Positions 1-9,513 of a stretch of 63,126 nt of DNA are shown one piece after another (position 1 is the stretch's first letter; every line of letters begins with the position of its first letter). The stretch covers positions 1 through 63,126 of the forward strand of contig RZZX01000005.1 of assembly GCA_009929715.1 (NCBI GenBank), written 5' to 3'. The DNA is from Bacteroidia bacterium. GTDB lineage: Bacteria > Bacteroidota > Bacteroidia > Bacteroidales > Bacteroidaceae. The translations under genes and the position numbers were made by a program. The notes under the pieces are model-generated. The model saw only the letters and a list, made by a program, of their open reading frames with translations. It had not been told where the DNA came from and ran no database searches.

Positions 1-55
1 TTTTCGTTTCATTTGCATTTGATTTATGCCAATCACATTAAAAATGATAAATACT

Positions 56-3000
56 ATGAATGCTACCTTTCTAAAACAGGTTATCGGACTTCTTTTTTTG
101 ATGGTGGGAGCTCTTGGTGTCTCGGCTCAGGTGCAGACGTTTTCACTTCATGGACGTTGGTCGGTGAAGCTTGATCCAGATAGCGTGGGTGAGCAACAAG
201 GGTTTTACAGCCATGCTTTTACCAACCACATATCGTTGCCAGGAACGCTCGATGAGGCGGGGTACGGAACGCCTACTACTGGATCGGATTATGGTATCTT
301 GACGCGGAAACATAAATACGTGGGGCCGGCTTGGTATACCCGTGAAATAGTTGTGCCAAAAACGTGGAAGAATCAATCGGTCAGACTTTTTCTGGAACGT
401 GTGATGTGGGAATCGAAGGTCTGGATCGACGGACGCCTTGTCGGGAAACAAGAGGGATTGGGTACACCGCATAGTCATGATTTGGGGAATTTGAAACCAG
501 GAAAACATCAGCTAACGGTGCGGGTGAATAATGATATGATTTATAACATCGGCGATAAAGGGCACTCGTATGGGGAGTATACGCAGATTATCTGGAATGG
601 GATGATCGGGCGTATAGAACTTCAGGCTGTGCCGAAGGTGGCTTTGGAACAAGTAAAGGTGTGGCCTGATGCAGCACAGAATAGCTTGTCGGTCACTTAT
701 GGGTTAACGGGAGCCTCTAAAGCAGGAACTGGTATGCTGACGTATGTTTTACGTGAATCGGCTACGGGGCAGGAGGTGCTTCGTAAACAGGTGAGGGTGC
801 CGCTAACGGTTGGTGGACAACAGCGCCAAGAGAGACTGGTGCTGCAAAAACCGGTGCAGCTGTGGGATGATTTGCATCCGAATTTATATACATTGGAGGT
901 GGCCGTAGCACAAGGTGGAGAGAGGGACGTGAAACGTGTGTCGTTTGGTTTTCGCTCTGTGACTACTTCGCGTTCGAAGATTTTGATTAACCAGCGCCCT
1001 GTCTTTATGCGGGGGAATTTGGATTGCGTACATTTTCCTAAAACGGGTTATCCGTCGTGTGATGTGGCGGAGTGGGAACGCATCTTTCGTATTTATAAAG
1101 CGTATGGGTTGAATCATGTGCGTTTTCATTCGTGGTGTCCACCCGAGGCGGCGTTTGTGGCGGCCGATAGATTGGGTATTTATATTCAAGCGGAGGTGTT
1201 GTGGATTGACTGGTGGATGTCGGTCATTAATCCTGAACGGCCGGAGATGACTACCCGTGGTTTGCCTAAAGGGTTAGGGCATAATCCGAGCGCGGATACT
1301 TTTGTTCCGGCGGAGATGAAGCGAATGGTCGAGGCGTACGGTAATCATCCATCGTTTGTGATGATGTGTATCGGCAATGAACTGGGTAATTCTGATTTTG
1401 AGGTGATGCAAGAGTGGGTGAAGGGGGTTAAAGCTTCGGATAATCGCCGACTTTATAGTGTCTCTACGGCGCGAAAGATTATGCCGGTCGACCAATATAT
1501 GGTGACTCATAATATCCCAGAGATTGGCGGAACGTATGGATTTATGGGGCGTGGTACTGATTCTGATCGTGAGTCTATTTATAGTCAAGCTTCTATTCCG
1601 ATTATTGCTCATGAGTTGGGACAGTTTCCTGTCTATCCGTTGTGGAGTGAGATTGATAAATATACGGGAGTGCTTGAAGCTCGAAATTTGAAAGGCTTGA
1701 AACAGCTGGCCGAAAAAAACGGGGTGGTACATCAGGATAGGGTGTTTCATGAAGCGAGTGGAGCATTGCAATCCATTCTATATAAGGAATTGATCGAGAA
1801 CTTGGTACGAACACCTTCGTGTGCAGGTTTTGAGATGTTGAGCATGACCGATTATTCGGGACAAGGTGAGGCGCTTGTGGGATGGTTGGATTCATTTTGG
1901 GAATCGAAAGGAATTATTCGTCCCGAAACATTCAGAGGATATGCCAATGAGGTGGTACCTTTGGCACGTTTCTCTAAATATGTGTGGAGCACCGAGGAGG
2001 ATTTTCAGGCTACGCTTCAGGTAGCTCATTATGGAGAGGCCGATCTTCGTCAGCCTATTTGTTGGAGCTTATCGACAGAGGGTGGTCGCTTGATTGAGCA
2101 AGGAACTTTATCGTGTCCGTTGGCTCAAGGGCAGTTGCACACGGTAGGGCGTATTAACATCGATCTTTCGGGCATCTCTTCGCCTACAAAATGTGTGTTG
2201 CAAGTCACTATCGGTGGCACAGAATATCATAACTCTTGGTCGGTTTGGGTTTATCCGCCTTTGAAACAGAAGACAACAGCTGTTTGTGTTAAGACGGTTT
2301 TTGACGACGAGGTAGTGAGTGTGTTGAATAGAGGCGGAAAGGTATTGCTTTTGGCCGATCAATTGGGTAAGGACGATGAGGTTTATTCGCTCTATTTTAC
2401 ACCCTTGTTTTGGTCGAACTCGTTCTTCCCGGGACAGAGTAATAAGACGTTGGGGGCTTGGATTGATCGGGCGCATCCGGCATTGGCGCATTTCCCAACC
2501 GATAGTCACACCAATTGGCAATGGCAGGAGGTCTCTAAGGGACGGGCTTTTGTCTTGAATGCTTATCCGCAGATTGTGCCTATTGTACAGCCTATCAGTG
2601 ATTTTCATTTGAATGATCGCTTGGCTTCGGTATTCGAATGCCGAGTAGGGAAAGGCAAATTATTGGTTTGCGGACACCGGCTGGCCGGATCGTCTCTCGT
2701 GGGTGAGCAGTTGAAACGGAGTTTGCTAGACTACATGGAAGAATCGAGCTTTGACCCAACGGCTGAGATGCAGGTAGCGGATCTGCAACAGTTGTTTGCT
2801 TATACACCTAAAGCAATGGTGGCTGTGCCTAAGGGCTTCGAAAACGCTGTGTTATACGTGGCATGTGGTAAACGCTTGACTCAGGAGGGGGCTTTGCCTT
2901 GGAGCGCAGAAGTCGACAAGGTTGAGATGCAGGATAAACGGTGCTCTTACTTGGTGAAAGCCGATGATGTGTGGAAAGATGATCAGGGTACGGCATGGAC

Positions 3001-3271
3001 TGGTAAGGAGATTACGGTGGAGATGAAAACGCCAAATGGCATTATCGGTAGTTTGTATGCCAAGTTTGAGGACTGGAATGGGCAGAATCGCGCAGGGGTG
3101 GTTAGCCTTGAAGGGCGTGAATCGGTGCTGGCTAATTGCCGTGGAAAGGCGCAGTGGGTAAAGCTTTTTGTGATGCGCGAAGATACAAACGATGGCAAGG
3201 TTATCTTCAAGGCGCGGGCCACTGAGGGGGGCAACTTGATGATTAGTGAATTGGCGTTGATTAAAGACTAA
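56..3271 (+). CDS. Exported glycoside hydrolase family 2 protein (beta-galactosidase-like)
   Basis: A secreted or periplasmic GH2-type glycosidase, probably hydrolysing a beta-linked sugar from a glycan; the actual substrate cannot be read from the sequence. After a signal peptide (ends near GVSAQ) come a jelly-roll sugar-binding domain (about residues 25-195, with GRWSVKLD and WYTREIVVP), an Ig-like domain (about 200-305) and the TIM barrel (about 310-610). The acid/base glutamate is in CIGNELG (about E442) and the probable nucleophile is in AHELGQ (about E520). The roughly 400-residue C-terminal part looks like further beta domains. In-frame ATGs exist at 26, 44 and 56; 56 gives the cleanest signal peptide, 44 is also possible. 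The next gene starts 16 bp downstream on the same strand, so the two are probably co-transcribed. GH2 membership is solid; enzyme specificity is open (galactosidase, glucuronidase and mannosidase all occur in the family). Confidence 0.9.
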   Translation: MNATFLKQVIGLLFLMVGALGVSAQVQTFSLHGRWSVKLDPDSVGEQQGFYSHAFTNHISLPGTLDEAGYGTPTTGSDYGILTRKHKYVGPAWYTREIVVPKTWKNQSVRLFLERVMWESKVWIDGRLVGKQEGLGTPHSHDLGNLKPGKHQLTVRVNNDMIYNIGDKGHSYGEYTQIIWNGMIGRIELQAVPKVALEQVKVWPDAAQNSLSVTYGLTGASKAGTGMLTYVLRESATGQEVLRKQVRVPLTVGGQQRQERLVLQKPVQLWDDLHPNLYTLEVAVAQGGERDVKRVSFGFRSVTTSRSKILINQRPVFMRGNLDCVHFPKTGYPSCDVAEWERIFRIYKAYGLNHVRFHSWCPPEAAFVAADRLGIYIQAEVLWIDWWMSVINPERPEMTTRGLPKGLGHNPSADTFVPAEMKRMVEAYGNHPSFVMMCIGNELGNSDFEVMQEWVKGVKASDNRRLYSVSTARKIMPVDQYMVTHNIPEIGGTYGFMGRGTDSDRESIYSQASIPIIAHELGQFPVYPLWSEIDKYTGVLEARNLKGLKQLAEKNGVVHQDRVFHEASGALQSILYKELIENLVRTPSCAGFEMLSMTDYSGQGEALVGWLDSFWESKGIIRPETFRGYANEVVPLARFSKYVWSTEEDFQATLQVAHYGEADLRQPICWSLSTEGGRLIEQGTLSCPLAQGQLHTVGRINIDLSGISSPTKCVLQVTIGGTEYHNSWSVWVYPPLKQKTTAVCVKTVFDDEVVSVLNRGGKVLLLADQLGKDDEVYSLYFTPLFWSNSFFPGQSNKTLGAWIDRAHPALAHFPTDSHTNWQWQEVSKGRAFVLNAYPQIVPIVQPISDFHLNDRLASVFECRVGKGKLLVCGHRLAGSSLVGEQLKRSLLDYMEESSFDPTAEMQVADLQQLFAYTPKAMVAVPKGFENAVLYVACGKRLTQEGALPWSAEVDKVEMQDKRCSYLVKADDVWKDDQGTAWTGKEITVEMKTPNGIIGSLYAKFEDWNGQNRAGVVSLEGRESVLANCRGKAQWVKLFVMREDTNDGKVIFKARATEGGNLMISELALIKD

Positions 3272-3287
3272 CGAAAGGAGATAGGTT

Positions 3288-4187
3288 ATGAAAAGATTAG
3301 TATGGTTGGTTTTATTAGTTTGTTCCTTAGCAGGAGTCACCCAGGCGCGTCCTCGGGCGAAGCGTGTGGTGATGATTGCTTTGGATGGTATCTCGGTGGA
3401 GGGATTTACTAAAGCGAAAACACCTCATTTGGATGCTTTGTTGAAGGAGGGAGCTTTGTCGCTTCATACGCGTGTGGTGATGCCATCGGTCACACTTCCT
3501 AACTGGACAAGCCACCTGACAGGAAGCGGCCCCGAACAGCATGGGGTGTTCAATAATGATTGGACCATTGATAAGAAGGTCTATCAAGCAGTGGCGGAAG
3601 ACCAAGAGGGATACTATCCTTCTGTTTTTAAAACACTTAAGGAGCAGGTAAAAGGGGTCAAAACGGCTTTTTATTACAACTGGATCAATCTGTTTTATCC
3701 TTATAATAAGCGCTACTTTGATGAGGTGAGTTATTTGGAAAATGATGCTTATGTACCTAACTATGAGAAGGCGCTGACATTTCTTGTTGAGCACCGAAAG
3801 GAGCCGACGGTGGTGTTTCTCTATTCGGTGCACACGGATCATGCCGGGCATAAACATCAATGGATGTCTGCCGAATACATTCAGTCTATCGAAGAGGCCG
3901 ATCGCGAAATAGGCCTTTTCTTACAACGCCTGAAAGAAGAGGGACTTTACAAAGAGACGCATTTGATGTTTTTATCTGATCACGGTGGGGTGAAGTATGG
4001 ACATGGTGGTATGAGTGCCAGTGAGATGATTGTGCCTTGGGGCATTAGCGGACCGGGTATTAAAAAGGGATTTGAAATCTCCGAGCCGAATAATACGGTG
4101 AATACATCGGCCGTGATTTTACAGTTGTTTAAGGTTAAACAACCTTTGCCTTGGGTGAGTGAGGTACCTCATTCCATCTTTAAATAG
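3288..4187 (+). CDS. Exported type I phosphodiesterase/nucleotide pyrophosphatase family protein
   Basis: A 299-residue member of the alkaline phosphatase superfamily, nucleotide pyrophosphatase/phosphodiesterase branch, which cleaves phosphodiester or pyrophosphate bonds using two metal ions. Residues 1-20 are a signal peptide. Metal ligand D33 is in MIALDG; the nucleophile threonine is T69 in PSVTLPNWTSH; later metal ligands are in SVHTDHAGH (about 182-190) and LSDHGG (about 230-235), followed by YGHGG. All core motifs are therefore present, and the length is short but normal for bacterial single-domain members. It lies 16 bp after the GH2 gene and is followed by a rho-independent terminator, so the pair seems to form one transcription unit. 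The physiological substrate (nucleotide, phosphodiester-decorated glycan or lipid) is not known. Confidence 0.88.
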   Translation: MKRLVWLVLLVCSLAGVTQARPRAKRVVMIALDGISVEGFTKAKTPHLDALLKEGALSLHTRVVMPSVTLPNWTSHLTGSGPEQHGVFNNDWTIDKKVYQAVAEDQEGYYPSVFKTLKEQVKGVKTAFYYNWINLFYPYNKRYFDEVSYLENDAYVPNYEKALTFLVEHRKEPTVVFLYSVHTDHAGHKHQWMSAEYIQSIEEADREIGLFLQRLKEEGLYKETHLMFLSDHGGVKYGHGGMSASEMIVPWGISGPGIKKGFEISEPNNTVNTSAVILQLFKVKQPLPWVSEVPHSIFK

Positions 4188-4218
4188 ACAGATTTATAGA
4201 TAGATAATGTTTTGGTAG

Positions 4219-4259
4219 AAGAGGCTCGATTTCTTGAGGGAAAGCGGCCTCTTTTTTTC
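4219..4259 (+). terminator. Rho-independent terminator after the phosphodiesterase gene
   Basis: Inverted repeat AAGAGGC/GCCTCTT (4219-4225 and 4247-4253) followed by a run of T. It closes the GH2-phosphodiesterase unit. Confidence 0.75.
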
Positions 4260-4309
4260 TTTTCTGCTAATAATCAGCTCTTCTTTTTCTGACATCAAAT
4301 AAAAACACG

Positions 4310-4317
4310 TATATTTG
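4310..4317 (+). promoter_or_regulatory. Bacteroidales -10 element (TATATTTG) for the ABC exporter gene
   Basis: TATATTTG matches the TAnnTTTG -10 consensus, 26 bp before the ATG at 4343. The -33 position holds only T-rich sequence rather than a clean TTTG. Confidence 0.5.
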
Positions 4318-4342
4318 TTCCCTTAATATTTAAGCGTAAACA

Positions 4343-6178
4343 ATGAAGGAATTCCTGCAACTGATGCGACGGTTCGTGTCGCCTTATAAAAAGTATATCG
4401 GATGGGCTGTGGTGCTCAATGTCTTATCGGCTCTGTTTAATGTGTTCTCATTCACTTTGTTGATCCCTATTTTGAATATTCTATTTAAAACGGGAGCGGA
4501 AACAGAAGTCTATACGTATATGGAATGGGGGAGCGGTAGCTTGAAGGATGTTGCCATCAACAATTTCTATTATTTTGTATCGGAAATGATCGGATCTTAT
4601 GGTCCTTCTACAACGTTACTTTTTCTGGGATTGTTCCTAGGCTTGATGACATTGTTGAAAACGTCTTGTTATTTTGCTTCATCAGCAGTGATGATTCCAT
4701 TACGTACGGGTGTGGTGCGCGATATTCGTATCATGGTCTACTCTAAAGTGATGTATCTGCCGCTTGGCTTTTTCTCTGAAGAGCGTAAGGGGGATATCAT
4801 TGCACGGATGAGTGGCGATGTGGGTGAAGTAGAGAACTCTATCACTAGCTCGCTCGATATGTTGATGAAGAACCCGATTCTTATTTTCCTCTATTTTGCA
4901 ACGTTGATTGTGACAAGCTGGCAATTGACTCTTTTTACTTTCCTGGTGTTGCCCGGCATGGGATGGCTCATGGGTAAAGTGGGAAAAAAACTTAAACGGC
5001 AGTCGCTCGAAGCACAGAGCAAATGGAGTGACACGATGTCGCAATTGGAGGAAACCTTGGGTGGTTTACGTATTATCAAGGCGTTCATTGCTGAAGAGAA
5101 AATGGTGAATCGGTTTGCTAAATGTAGTAATGAGTTGCGCACGGCAACCAATAAGGTGGCCATGAGGCAGGCGTTGGCTCACCCGATGAGTGAGTTTCTT
5201 GGTACAATCCTGATTGTTATTGTGTTGTGGTTTGGGGGAGCCTTGATTCTGGGAAAAAGTTCAGTGCTCGATGCGCCAACATTTATCTTTTACATGGTTA
5301 TTCTTTACAGTGTCATTAATCCGTTGAAGGATTTTGCAAAGGCCGGCTATAACATTCCTAAGGGATTGGCGTCTATGGAACGGGTCGATAAGATTCTGAA
5401 AGCACCCAATAATATCAAGGAGGTAGCACACCCTAAACCGTTGAAACAACTAACAGATAAGGTCGAGTTTAAGAATGTCTCTTTCTCTTATGATGGACAG
5501 CGGGAGGTGTTGAAACAGATCAATATGACCGTTGCAAAAGGACAAACAGTGGCACTTGTGGGACAGTCGGGCTCGGGAAAATCGACCATGGTGGATCTTT
5601 TACCTCGCTACCACGATGTCACAGAGGGAGAGATTCTAATTGATGGCATTAACATTAAGGAGGTTGGCTTTAAAGATCTGCGCAGTTTGATTGGCAATGT
5701 GAATCAGGAGGCTATCTTGTTTAATGATACGTTCTTTAATAATATCGCTTTTGGAGTAGAAAATGCGACCATGGAGCAGGTGGTTGAGGCGGCTAAGATC
5801 GCTAATGCGCACGACTTTATCATGGAGAAACCGGAGGGGTATGAGACGAATATTGGCGACCGCGGTAGTAAGCTTTCCGGTGGACAACGCCAGCGTATCA
5901 GCATCGCTCGGGCCATCTTAAAGAATCCGCCGATCTTGATTTTGGATGAGGCCACTTCGGCTTTGGATACCGAATCGGAACGTTTGGTGCAGGAGGCGTT
6001 GGAGCGCTTGATGAAGACGCGTACCACCATCGCTATTGCTCACCGCTTGTCGACCATTAAGAATGCCGATGAGATTTGTGTGCTTTATGAAGGAGAGATC
6101 GTGGAACGTGGGCGGCACGATGAACTGATTGCGCTCGATGGCTATTATAAACGACTGAATGATATGCAGGCACTCTAA
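4343..6178 (+). CDS. MsbA-like ABC transporter, fused membrane and ATPase domains
   Basis: A half-transporter of the MsbA/multidrug exporter type, working as an inner-membrane homodimer; in Bacteroidota such proteins are the usual candidates for flipping lipid A core. The first 330 residues or so contain six hydrophobic segments (first near 18-45). The ATPase domain (about 372-605) carries Walker A GQSGSGKS (about 407-414), the signature LSGGQ (about 511), Walker B ILILDEA (about 531) and the H-loop AHRLST. The 611-residue length is typical. It is a lone gene: a terminator lies upstream and a convergent rnhA follows 13 bp after the stop. The lipid A role is inferred from family resemblance; a drug exporter would look much the same. 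Confidence 0.88.
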   Translation: MKEFLQLMRRFVSPYKKYIGWAVVLNVLSALFNVFSFTLLIPILNILFKTGAETEVYTYMEWGSGSLKDVAINNFYYFVSEMIGSYGPSTTLLFLGLFLGLMTLLKTSCYFASSAVMIPLRTGVVRDIRIMVYSKVMYLPLGFFSEERKGDIIARMSGDVGEVENSITSSLDMLMKNPILIFLYFATLIVTSWQLTLFTFLVLPGMGWLMGKVGKKLKRQSLEAQSKWSDTMSQLEETLGGLRIIKAFIAEEKMVNRFAKCSNELRTATNKVAMRQALAHPMSEFLGTILIVIVLWFGGALILGKSSVLDAPTFIFYMVILYSVINPLKDFAKAGYNIPKGLASMERVDKILKAPNNIKEVAHPKPLKQLTDKVEFKNVSFSYDGQREVLKQINMTVAKGQTVALVGQSGSGKSTMVDLLPRYHDVTEGEILIDGINIKEVGFKDLRSLIGNVNQEAILFNDTFFNNIAFGVENATMEQVVEAAKIANAHDFIMEKPEGYETNIGDRGSKLSGGQRQRISIARAILKNPPILILDEATSALDTESERLVQEALERLMKTRTTIAIAHRLSTIKNADEICVLYEGEIVERGRHDELIALDGYYKRLNDMQAL

Positions 6179-6191
6179 GAGAGTGTGTGCC

Positions 6192-6830
6192 CTATTTACG
6201 ACCGAAATCGGCGGGGATTTCCCCCCAACTTTTGGTTTCCCATTTTAGAATACGGGTGGTGTAAGTGTGCTCTCGAAGCCACTTCTCCGCCCGTTCTATC
6301 ATTTTAAAAAGCTCTTCGGTTTGAGGCGTGCGTTCGAGTTTGGTTTTGCAGCGTTTCTGGTTAACCCAACTGATAGCGTTGGCACTGTCGCTGTAAATGG
6401 CCGGGATGTTATAGTTTTGTTGCTTAATCAACGCCAGCCCATGAACAATGGCCAAGAACTCCCCAATGTTGTTGGTCCCTCTGGTAGGTCCGAAGTGAAA
6501 GATCTGTTGCCCACCAGGTAGATAAACGCCCCGGTACTCCATTGGACCCGGATTACCGCTACAAGCAGCGTCAACAGCCAAGGCAGAGGTTAGCCCCGGT
6601 GTGGGGAGCGTATCGGGAGCCAAACTTTTGGGAGTTGCTTGGGCTTTGGCGTTCTTGCCGATGTAGTGAAAGGGCGACGAGTTTAAGGCGCGTTCGGCCT
6701 CTTCACGGGTGTCGAACGATTTATATTTGGCCCCTTCGTACCCTTTAATCTGAAGTTGGCAGTCCGTCCACGACGTATAAATACCTGGGTTAACCCCCTC
6801 CCATACTACGTAAAATTTAGCTTTTCCCAT
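6192..6830 (-). CDS. rnhA: Ribonuclease HI with N-terminal viroplasmin-type hybrid-binding domain
   Basis: Degrades the RNA strand of RNA:DNA hybrids (Okazaki primers, R-loops). Residues 1-48 (KFYVVWEGVNPGIYTSW, then a YKSF segment) form the caulimovirus viroplasmin-like domain that binds hybrids, as in eukaryotic RNase H1. A short linker precedes the catalytic RNase H fold (about 78-212). The four acidic residues are present: D in AVDAACSGNPGP, E in NNIGEFLAI, D in YSDSANAIS and a late D in IPADFGRK. This two-domain arrangement is common in Bacteroidota. The gene converges on the MsbA-like gene with a 13-bp gap and shares its upstream region divergently with aroK. Confidence 0.93.
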   Translation of the reverse strand: MGKAKFYVVWEGVNPGIYTSWTDCQLQIKGYEGAKYKSFDTREEAERALNSSPFHYIGKNAKAQATPKSLAPDTLPTPGLTSALAVDAACSGNPGPMEYRGVYLPGGQQIFHFGPTRGTNNIGEFLAIVHGLALIKQQNYNIPAIYSDSANAISWVNQKRCKTKLERTPQTEELFKMIERAEKWLREHTYTTRILKWETKSWGEIPADFGRK

Positions 6831-6879
6831 ACCGGCCGAGTCTCTTTTTTGATTTAGAATGTGTAAGTCTGTCAGCCTG

Positions 6880-6887
6880 CAAATATA
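6880..6887 (-). promoter_or_regulatory. Putative -10 element of rnhA
   Basis: Read on the minus strand this is TATATTTG, a TAnnTTTG match about 50 bp upstream of the rnhA start. No good TTTG is found at the -33 distance. Confidence 0.4.
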
Positions 6888-6937
6888 CGCATTAATCGAT
6901 GAATCTTTTGGGTTTTGAAAAATAAACGGCCCCTTGC

Positions 6938-6968
6938 TTTGTGCGTGGAGGCAGATTCGTTACCTTTG
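6938..6968 (+). promoter_or_regulatory. Consensus Bacteroidales promoter of aroK
   Basis: TTTG at 6938-6941, exactly 19 bp spacer, TACCTTTG at 6961-6968, matching the TTTG-N19-TAnnTTTG promoter used by the Bacteroidota primary sigma factor. The ATG of aroK follows 26 bp downstream. Confidence 0.85.
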
Positions 6969-6994
6969 TTTTCTGACTAAAAGGGTGTTAGTAT

Positions 6995-7522
6995 ATGATA
7001 CGTATTTTCTTGATCGGCTATATGGGAGCCGGAAAAACAACTTTAGGTAAAGCTTTGGCTCACCATTTGCAGATACCATTCATTGATTTAGATTGGTATA
7101 TCGAGGAACGTTTTCACCAAACGGTGAGCGATTTATTTACCCAACGGGGTGAAGCAGCATTTAGGGAACTGGAAAGAGCAATGCTTCATGAAGTGGCAGC
7201 TTTCGAAGATGTCATCATTTCGACCGGAGGGGGAACGCCTTGTTTCTTTGACAACATCGCATTCATGAACCGCGAAGGGCAGACGGTCTTTCTAGATGTC
7301 CACCCCACTGTTTTGTTCCGACGCTTGCGAGTAGCTAAACAGCAGCGCCCCATTCTACAAGGAAAACAAGATGAGGAGTTGAAAGCCTTTATAGCTGAGG
7401 CTTTAGAGAAACGCGCCCCGTTTTATACGCAGGCGCAATACACCTTTAGGGCCGATGAACTTGAAGATCGGCACCAGATAAAAGAATCGATCGATCGGTT
7501 CTGCACCCTCTTGGATTTATAA
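6995..7522 (+). CDS. aroK: Shikimate kinase
   Basis: Phosphorylates shikimate to shikimate 3-phosphate with ATP, the fifth step of the chorismate pathway, in the cytoplasm. Walker A GYMGAGKTT covers residues 8-16; substrate-binding aspartates are in DLDWY (D31, D33); the shikimate-binding loop STGGGTP follows near residue 77. The lid region has RPILQG. At 175 residues it is the usual length. It is read from a clear promoter at 6938-6968. speA starts 94 bp downstream behind its own -10-like sequence, so read-through is possible but not required. Confidence 0.95.
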   Translation: MIRIFLIGYMGAGKTTLGKALAHHLQIPFIDLDWYIEERFHQTVSDLFTQRGEAAFRELERAMLHEVAAFEDVIISTGGGTPCFFDNIAFMNREGQTVFLDVHPTVLFRRLRVAKQQRPILQGKQDEELKAFIAEALEKRAPFYTQAQYTFRADELEDRHQIKESIDRFCTLLDL

Positions 7523-7570
7523 AATCGATAAAATATAGCTATGGATGAACGTAATTCATAGATTAATACG

Positions 7571-7578
7571 TATTTTTG
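7571..7578 (+). promoter_or_regulatory. Putative -10 element of speA
   Basis: TATTTTTG fits TAnnTTTG and lies 38 bp before the speA ATG; the matching TTTG at -33 is absent. Confidence 0.4.
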
Positions 7579-7616
7579 CCCTCCATTATTAATTAAAACT
7601 ACCGAATAACTGAAAA

Positions 7617-9509
7617 ATGAGAAAATGGCGTATTGAAGATTCTGAGGAACTCTACAACATCAATGGATGGGGAACTTCTTACTTTGGTATTAATGACAAG
7701 GGGCACATTGTTGTCACACCACGAAAAGATGGCTCTGCTGTCGATTTGAAAGACTTGGTCGATGAGTTGCAATTGCGTGATGTTTCGGCACCTGTCCTTG
7801 TACGTTTTCCGGATATCTTAGATAACCGTATTGAGAAGACATCGTCTTGTTTTAAACAAGCGGCCGAAGAGTATGGGTATAAGGCTCAGAACTTTATCAT
7901 TTATCCCATTAAGGTGAATCAGATGCGCCCTGTGGTGGAGGAAATCATCAGCCACGGGAAAAAGTTCAATCTCGGTTTGGAAGCCGGTTCTAAGCCGGAA
8001 TTGCATGCGGTGATTGCCATTAATACCGATTCTGATTCGTTGATTATCTGCAACGGTTATAAAGACGAGGATTATATTGAGTTGGCGTTATTGGCTCAAA
8101 AGATGGGAAAACGGATCTTTTTGGTTGTCGAGAAACTCAATGAGCTCAAGCTGATTGCCAGAATGGCTAAGCAACTGAATGTGAAGCCGAATATCGGTAT
8201 TCGTATCAAGTTGGCTTCGTCGGGTAGTGGTAAATGGGAGGAATCCGGAGGCGATGCCAGCAAGTTTGGACTCACCTCGAGTGAACTACTGGAAGCACTG
8301 GACTTTTTGGATAATAAAGGGCTGAAAGACTGTTTGAGATTGATCCATTTCCACATCGGTAGTCAGGTTACTAAAATTCGCCGCATTAAAACGGCTTTGC
8401 GTGAGGCTTCACAGTTTTATGTACAGCTTCATAGCATGGGCTTTAATGTCGAATTTGTCGATATTGGCGGCGGACTTGGAGTTGATTATGACGGCACACG
8501 TTCATCGAACAGTGAAAGTAGTGTGAACTATTCCATTCAGGAGTATGTGAACGACTCCATCTCCACCTTGGTCGATGCGAGCGATAAAAACGGTATCCCA
8601 CATCCGAATATTATCACTGAGAGTGGGCGAGCGCTGACAGCTCATCACTCGGTCTTGATTTTTGAAGTGCTTGAGACTGCTACATTGCCTCAATGGGACG
8701 ATGAGGAGGAGATTGCTCCCGATTCGCACGAGTTGGTACAGGAGCTTTACGCCATTTGGGATTCCTTGAATCAGAACAAGATGCTTGAGGCTTGGCATGA
8801 TGCCCAGCAGATCCGTGAAGAGGCACTCGACTTATTTAGTCATGGCATTGTGGATTTGAAAACCCGTGCGCAGATTGAACGGTTGTATTGGTCTATCACC
8901 CGTGAGATAAATCAGATTGCTCAAGGGCTGAAACATGCTCCAGAGGAGTTTAGAAACATGTCAAAGCTGTTGGCCGATAAGTATTTCTGTAATTTCTCAC
9001 TCTTCCAATCCTTACCTGATTCATGGGCTATCGATCAGATTTTTCCCATTGTGCCTATTCAGCGGTTGGATGAAAAACCCGATCGTTCGGCTACGCTCCA
9101 AGACATCACTTGCGATTCAGATGGGAAGATAGCCAACTTTATCTCTACGCGTAATGTGGCGCATTACATGCCGGTACATAGCTTAAAGGGCAAAGAACCC
9201 TATTATCTAGCTGTGTTCTTGGTGGGCGCTTATCAGGAAATCTTGGGCGATATGCACAATCTATTTGGCGATACCAATGCCGTGCACGTCTCAGTCAACG
9301 AGAAAGGGTATACTATTGAGCAAATTATCGATGGAGAAACGGTTGCAGAGGTGCTCGATTATGTGCAATACAACCCGAAAAAATTGGTGCGTACACTTGA
9401 AACATGGGTGACTAAGTCTGTGAAAGATGGGCGAATAACGGTCGATGAGGGCAAAGAGTTCTTGTCTAATTACCGTTCAGGCCTTTACGGGTATACTTAT
9501 TTGGAATAA
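7617..9509 (+). CDS. speA: Biosynthetic arginine decarboxylase
   Basis: PLP-dependent enzyme converting arginine to agmatine, the entry to polyamine synthesis by the agmatine route. The PLP-binding lysine is in YPIKVNQ (K99); the glycine-rich phosphate-binding stretch VDIGGGLGVDYDG and the later acidic LFGDTNAVHV match the alanine-racemase-fold SpeA family. At 630 residues it is the full family length. argB begins four bases after the stop codon, so the two are almost surely co-transcribed, joining arginine synthesis with its use for polyamines. Confidence 0.95.
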   Translation: MRKWRIEDSEELYNINGWGTSYFGINDKGHIVVTPRKDGSAVDLKDLVDELQLRDVSAPVLVRFPDILDNRIEKTSSCFKQAAEEYGYKAQNFIIYPIKVNQMRPVVEEIISHGKKFNLGLEAGSKPELHAVIAINTDSDSLIICNGYKDEDYIELALLAQKMGKRIFLVVEKLNELKLIARMAKQLNVKPNIGIRIKLASSGSGKWEESGGDASKFGLTSSELLEALDFLDNKGLKDCLRLIHFHIGSQVTKIRRIKTALREASQFYVQLHSMGFNVEFVDIGGGLGVDYDGTRSSNSESSVNYSIQEYVNDSISTLVDASDKNGIPHPNIITESGRALTAHHSVLIFEVLETATLPQWDDEEEIAPDSHELVQELYAIWDSLNQNKMLEAWHDAQQIREEALDLFSHGIVDLKTRAQIERLYWSITREINQIAQGLKHAPEEFRNMSKLLADKYFCNFSLFQSLPDSWAIDQIFPIVPIQRLDEKPDRSATLQDITCDSDGKIANFISTRNVAHYMPVHSLKGKEPYYLAVFLVGAYQEILGDMHNLFGDTNAVHVSVNEKGYTIEQIIDGETVAEVLDYVQYNPKKLVRTLETWVTKSVKDGRITVDEGKEFLSNYRSGLYGYTYLE

Positions 9510-9513
9510 AAAG

